Source: Aquanectria penicillioides (lineage: Eukaryota > Ascomycota > Sordariomycetes > Hypocreales > Nectriaceae). From it: a DNA stretch of 64,000 bases. Shown piece by piece: positions 59,608 to 64,000 of this stretch (position 1 is its first letter; every line of letters starts with the position of its first letter). The stretch covers positions 7,192,001 through 7,256,000 of the forward strand of contig PYIU01000003.1 of the NCBI GenBank assembly GCA_003415625.1. The letters run 5' to 3'. A program made the translations under genes and the position numbers. The notes below the pieces were generated by a model. That model did no database searches. It was not told the DNA's origin and worked only from the letters and a program-made list of their open reading frames with translations.

Positions 59608-61199
59608 CAACGGCGATAATGGTGAGCCGAAGAGAAGTTGTCGAGGGTGACCTCGGGCCAGCATATCCAAGGGTCCCGTTCTGCATGCTCCGTCGGCTCT
59701 GCATGCATCATCCGCGGGCTGCGTGCTGTGTGTCGCAGGTCGTCGTTGAACCAGCTCGCAGCATAGGTGGATCTCAACTCGGCGAGCAAAGAGCAATGAG
59801 CACAGGGCACATGGTACAGGGATGAAGGGGGGAACACCCTGCCAGCTACGTGAAGCAAGCTGAACGATCCAGTAAGAAGCAAGCCCGCAACGGAGCTTCG
59901 AGGCTGAGCGAGGATGCAGCGGAGCCCGGGCGGGAAGGAAGCAGTGAAGACGGACAAAGCGAAAGAGCTCCTTGCGATCCATTTTTTAGCACAAGACAAA
60001 TGACAAACTACCGGGCGGGCAAAGGCTCGATGAGGCGGTTCCTGTGAATGTGATTTGGCGACGGCGGCAGATTGAGATGGGGCCGGGGCTGGGCCATGGC
60101 ATCATGGATGGGGATGGCGTCCGGGATGGGCCTTGCGACGGGTCTGGGTTCGTGGGCCCTGGCAGGGCGTAGACATGTGCTGTGGCGTTTCGCGAGGCGC
60201 TGAAGGACACCAAAGAGGGGAAATAATTAACAATAAAACACATTGTGTGCGCAGGTTTTGGTACGCATCAGGTACTGCAATTACCGTCGGGGGCGTGCAA
60301 GAGAGGGGAACGGGGCCGGTTGTAATAGCGATGTGATACTATAGGCGCACGTTGGATGGATGTGGAAGAGGGCTTGTTCTGTAGACATGGTGGCGGGTGA
60401 TATGATGTTTCGACGTCGTCGTTGTTGTTGCTTTTTGTGAGAGAGTCACAGGGCAAAGCAACCCAAGTTGATGTGGATTTTGGGGCGGCCGAATGCCTTG
60501 AGAGGACGGGGGGGAAACGTCAGAGACACAGGATGGTGTCCTGAGTGTCCAGGGTGCGATACAACAACCACGGTAGTCTCAGCAGTTGACTTGCTGTGTT
60601 AAGATGCTTGCCCCGTTTCATTATCGTCGTCAGGTTGATGACAAGCTAGGCGAGAGCGAGAGGGTAACAATAAACGAAAAGAAAAAAAAAGGTTAGGTAG
60701 CAGTAGGAGCCATACCGAGTACCGAAAGACAAGTACCTTCCCTTTCAGACACCGTCCTAGTGTACCGACCCCGATACCGATATTGGCAATGATGGTCCCG
60801 CGTAGGTTGCGGGCCAACATGACGATGCAGCAATCATTTACCAGATTACTCCGTACCAGATCAGATCAGCAGCGAGAGGGATGGTTGTTGGTTATTGGAG
60901 TCTCCGATTCGTGGCTGTGCATGTATGCGTCTTCTAGGCGATGATTGGGTAGGGTCATGTAGAGGTTTTTGGGCTGTCAATTTAACAAACTGCATACTAC
61001 CAGTATGGTGCTTGCGGCACACATAGCCAGGTAGCTATTCGTACATGACCAACTAATTAGGTTGCAGGGGGAAAACGTGCAATTTAGGCGGGTTCGCTCA
61101 GTCAGATCCGTGGGTCCAGTCTGTTTTTGGGGGGGCACGCAAGGCAGGTATTACAGCAGGGCGCAGGTGCCGCCCGCCTACCGAAATAAACAGATGACG

Positions 61200-61420
61200 G
61201 CGGTAGGTACCTATGCTCCTACAGGACCAGCGTACCTACCTAGGTAGGTAGGCAGGTAGCAGCCTACAAGTCTACCCGCCTACTTGCTTATCCTCCTGCC
61301 TTCCTGCCTGCCAAGGTGCTTGCCTACATTTCTATGCCAACATTTTCAAGGCCTCCTCCTACCGACCTTCCAGGATGCCCAATTGCCTACCCAGGTAGGA
61401 GGTACCTACCTTTGAAATGC
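61200..61420. promoter_or_regulatory. Cluster of TAGG/CCTA palindromes upstream of the LaeA-like gene
   Basis: TAGGTACCTA (61204-61213), an 18-base perfect palindrome TACCTACCTAGGTAGGTA (61233-61250), and AGGTAGGAGGTACCTACCT near 61393-61411 lie within about 220 bases, with further CCTAC and CTGCC units between. They are 1.3-1.5 kb upstream of the methyltransferase start. Function unknown. Confidence 0.6.
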
Positions 61421-62690
61421 CTCTGCTCCTCAAAAATATGTATACACCTCGTAACCAGGCAGGGAAGGACCCAGACCCAGCCCCATACCTAGAGCCCAAG
61501 CCATGGCCCAGAAATCGAAGCGAGATCCGCCTCGCCTTCGCGGTTTCGCGAGCATGTGCACTTGGTCGTGGCTGCTAGTTCGCACGTACCTGGGAAGTAT
61601 TGGCGTGGCACGCGCCGTCGCCAGGACCCCCGTCGTCATCGTCGCCGCATTGGGGAACCGGCATCTCGGAGGGTTCCTCCCAGAAGCCGGAACCTAGAAA
61701 GCAGAACCTAGACCCAGACCTAGAACTCTTTCGTTCATTCTTCTTCTTCGCCAGCCCTCTCGCGTCCTCACCTTCGCTTGATCCACCATTCACCGTCTCT
61801 CGCCGTCTCTCGTCTCGTCTCTCGCTCTTTGCGCTGCTCCGGCGCCTGGAAACTCTCTTTTTGGACGCTCGCGTCGCTTCACCACTCGCACCGGGTCCCC
61901 CAAGCCCAAGTGAGTGTGCCCCAGGTGTCCCAAAGTGGATGACCTTGCGCCTGGCTCCACGCTCTGCCCCAACCCCATCTGACAGGCAAAACTCCAACGG
62001 CCCGGCCAATGCCATAAAGTACCTGCCCACTACCACCACTACCACCACAACCACCACCCACTACCTACCCTTCCCCTACAAATCGGCACGCACACCCACA
62101 CACACACACCAGACCCTTGCTTGGACCTTGGCATCTCTGACCTTTTTTTTTTCTTTCTTCTCTCATCTCCGCGTTGACTTCTCCTTTCCTTCTCTACTGC
62201 GCTTTCTCTTATCTTTAGCCTCTCCATCTTGCCTTTTTTCTTCAGTTATCAATTCTTATTTTCCCCTCACTTGTCCTATCTATGTAACTGCCTCCCTATC
62301 CGTCTATCCAGGCGCCATTTTTACAGACCCGCATCCCTCTTCATTTCCACCACCACGGCCGCCTCACCTGGCCACGGATGCCGGCCCCTCGCCATCCTCG
62401 CGACTTGCGCTCTTTCCATCCTCTAATTCCATCTCTTGCGCCCTTCTATCCCAATACTATTATCGTCTCTGTTTCCTCTAGCGACGGCCATTGCAACTTG
62501 CGCTCCAATTGCGACTATCCTCTAATAACAAACATCAAGGGAAACGACCCCACCCACTCGCGGAACTTTACTATCCTCCTCTCCAACAACTTTTCCAAGC
62601 TACCGAAAACCACACCCAAGTCTATAGCCCAGCCACAAGCACACATTCTCCCGCCGGACCCGTTCCTCATCTACGAATTCCTTTGCGACA

Positions 62691-63999
62691 ATGGTCGGCC
62701 TTGAACCACCCAGGCAGCGTAAACCTGTCTCATCAGCTACCTCAGCCAATATTCCCCGCCATAAAGCGCGAGATGCCATTGACAGTAGCCATGTGGCTCC
62801 TCCACTCAGCCTCGACATCGACGACGTAAGCCCTGCCGAAGACGATGACGCAGATATTAGCGACACTTGCTCCAACTATTCATCAGTCTCCGAAGATTCG
62901 CTCCCTCCGATTCACGCCTATAACCACCGATATCATGGCTCTGGCCAGTTGATGACCCCTAATGACGATTCCGAAGCGCTTCGTATGTCGCTGCAACACG
63001 AACTCTTTCAACTTTGCCTTGACGGCGGGCTTGTCGACGCCAAGTTACCTCTCGAGAACTACACTGTGGAGAACCCTTTCCAGATCCTTGATGTTGGCGC
63101 CGGCAGTGGCATTTGGGCCTGCGACATGGCTCAGCGCTATCCTCAAGTCAACATCCTCGGCATAGACCTTACCAGCGCTCTTCTCCCCAGCGATGTACCT
63201 GCAAATGTAACATTCGAGATTGCCGACGCGACAGAGCGCTGGCCTTCAAATACTTACGACTTTATCCACATGCGAAACCTCGTTGGCGGCGGCATCCGTG
63301 ACTGGAAATCATTGCTTGCCAATGCCTTTGCTCATCTCAATCCGGGCGGCCAGCTCGAATTCACCGAGGTCCGCCCACGCTTCTTTGATGTTGATCCAGA
63401 GCAGGCGGACCTCCCCAGTCTCCTTGCCGGCCAGAAACCAGAGATTGGTGCAGCTTGTCTCGAGTACGAGATGACATATGTCGGCATGTGTATGAAATTG
63501 GGGTTGGACTTTGATCCGGTTCCCAGGGTTTCTGATTGGTTGACGGAAGTCGGTGCTGAGTCGATTCGCGAGCGTGTCGACTGGCTGCCGATTAAAAGCT
63601 GGGGCCTTGATCCCATCACCCGGAAGAAGGGCGAAATCTTGGGCAAGATGATTGAGTGCGGTAAGCTTCTACTAATGTATCTTGCATTGATGATTCCGCC
63701 AACAACTAACACGATCGGTAGGTCTTGAGAACTGGACACTCATGTTGTTTGGAATCTGCGGCTGGGCGGAGAAGGATACACGAGAGTTGCTAGATCGTGT
63801 CAAGAAAGAAGCCCAGGATCCGTCCCTGCGGAGTAATGTGCAAGTGTAAGTTTCCCACATCCCAGCGTACGCACTTTCAAAGCTGACAGCCCATGACAGG
63901 ACGTTTATTACTGCGCGAAAACCTTTTCCCTCACCCGAGGGGTCATCGATGAGCACCACCACAACAGAAGAATCTGAGAATATTGAACCCACCGATTGA
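62691..63999 (+). CDS. LaeA-like S-adenosylmethionine-dependent methyltransferase
   Basis: Exons 62691-63660, 63722-63845 and 63900-63999 join in frame to 397 residues, ending one base before the window edge. Introns have GTAAGC and GTAAGT donors; the first has a CTAAC branch site. Residues 1-70 are polar and acidic. NHRYHGSGQLMTPNDDSEAL and LQHELFQLCLDGGL lead into the class I methyltransferase fold. Motif I is ILDVGAGSGIWACDMA (about 132-147), the acidic loop is VNILGIDLT, and NTYDFIHMRNLVGGGIRDWK and LNPGGQLEFTEVRP follow. This is the fungal LaeA/LLM type, a family that includes regulators of secondary metabolism and development, although many paralogues have unknown roles. The call is to the family, not to LaeA itself. 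The start follows a long CT-rich leader; the next in-frame ATG lies near residue 88. The frame is intact. Confidence 0.88.
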
Positions 64000-64000
64000 T

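Larger units (their letters stand above)
54794..62690. other. Long gene-poor, microsatellite-rich region between otubain and the LaeA-like gene
   Basis: About 7.9 kb without a recognisable gene. The minus strand is CT-rich at 56.1-56.8 kb, and the plus strand is CT-rich at 61.7-62.4 kb; the latter probably marks the leader of the methyltransferase gene. The rest holds dinucleotide, trinucleotide and tetranucleotide repeats and a TAGG/CCTA cluster at 61.2-61.4 kb. The longer open frames are translated repeats. Confidence 0.5.

Noticed and set aside
59398..59999. Minus-strand open frames of 172 and 194 codons
   Set aside because: Both run through the CGA repeat and are translations of repeat DNA.

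Overview
The window is nuclear DNA of a filamentous ascomycete, most likely a sordariomycete close to Hypocreales. The evidence is short phase-conserved introns (about 50-110 nt, GTRNGY donors, CTAAC/CTGAC branch sites, YAG acceptors), CT-rich leaders, and fungal orthologues such as the 9.5 kDa complex I subunit, a CysA-type acyltransferase and a LaeA-like methyltransferase. No rRNA, tRNA, CRISPR array, intact transposon or viral gene was recognised.

Layout: 1-1.4 kb, fragments of an unrecognised minus-strand gene; 1.4-9.5 kb, a BEACH/WD40 protein (Bph1 type, five exons); 9.9-10.2 kb, complex I subunit NUO-9.5 (minus); 11.2-12.8 kb, oligosaccharyltransferase subunit Wbp1; 14.8-15.6 kb, splicing factor Isy1; 19.4-21.9 kb, a disordered conserved-looking protein; 22.4-24.0 kb, a serine/homoserine O-acetyltransferase (minus); 24.6-25.8 kb, a hypothetical protein; 26.0-26.7 kb, a secreted glyoxalase-fold protein (minus); 28.4-30.0 kb, two convergent Nudix hydrolases; 33.3-35.7 kb, an OPT transporter; 36.2-37.1 kb, a secreted GH16 hydrolase (minus); 39.5-41.3 kb, an MFS transporter; 41.8-43.3 kb, COP9 signalosome subunit 2; 52.5-54.8 kb, an otubain deubiquitinase; 62.7-64.0 kb, a LaeA-like methyltransferase. 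Two long gene-poor stretches (43.3-52.5 and 54.8-62.7 kb) rich in microsatellites flank the otubain gene.

Most genes are unrelated housekeeping or accessory functions; there is no biosynthetic cluster and no new multi-gene system that I can support. Links between genes are modest: two Nudix hydrolases of nucleoside-diphosphate substrates lie tail to tail, CSN2 and otubain both act in ubiquitin-type signalling, and OPT, GH16 and MFS could be a nutrient-uptake neighbourhood.

The strongest unexpected signal is technical or evolutionary. Five of the sixteen recognised genes have a coding length equal to 2 modulo 3, each with one break that a single added base, in each case placeable in a C/G run, would repair. 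This suggests systematic homopolymer under-calling in the assembly and matters for anyone annotating it. The other notable signals are two GC-AG introns, back-to-back GATA palindromes and CACGTG boxes in promoters, and a cluster of TAGG/CCTA palindromes upstream of the LaeA-like gene.
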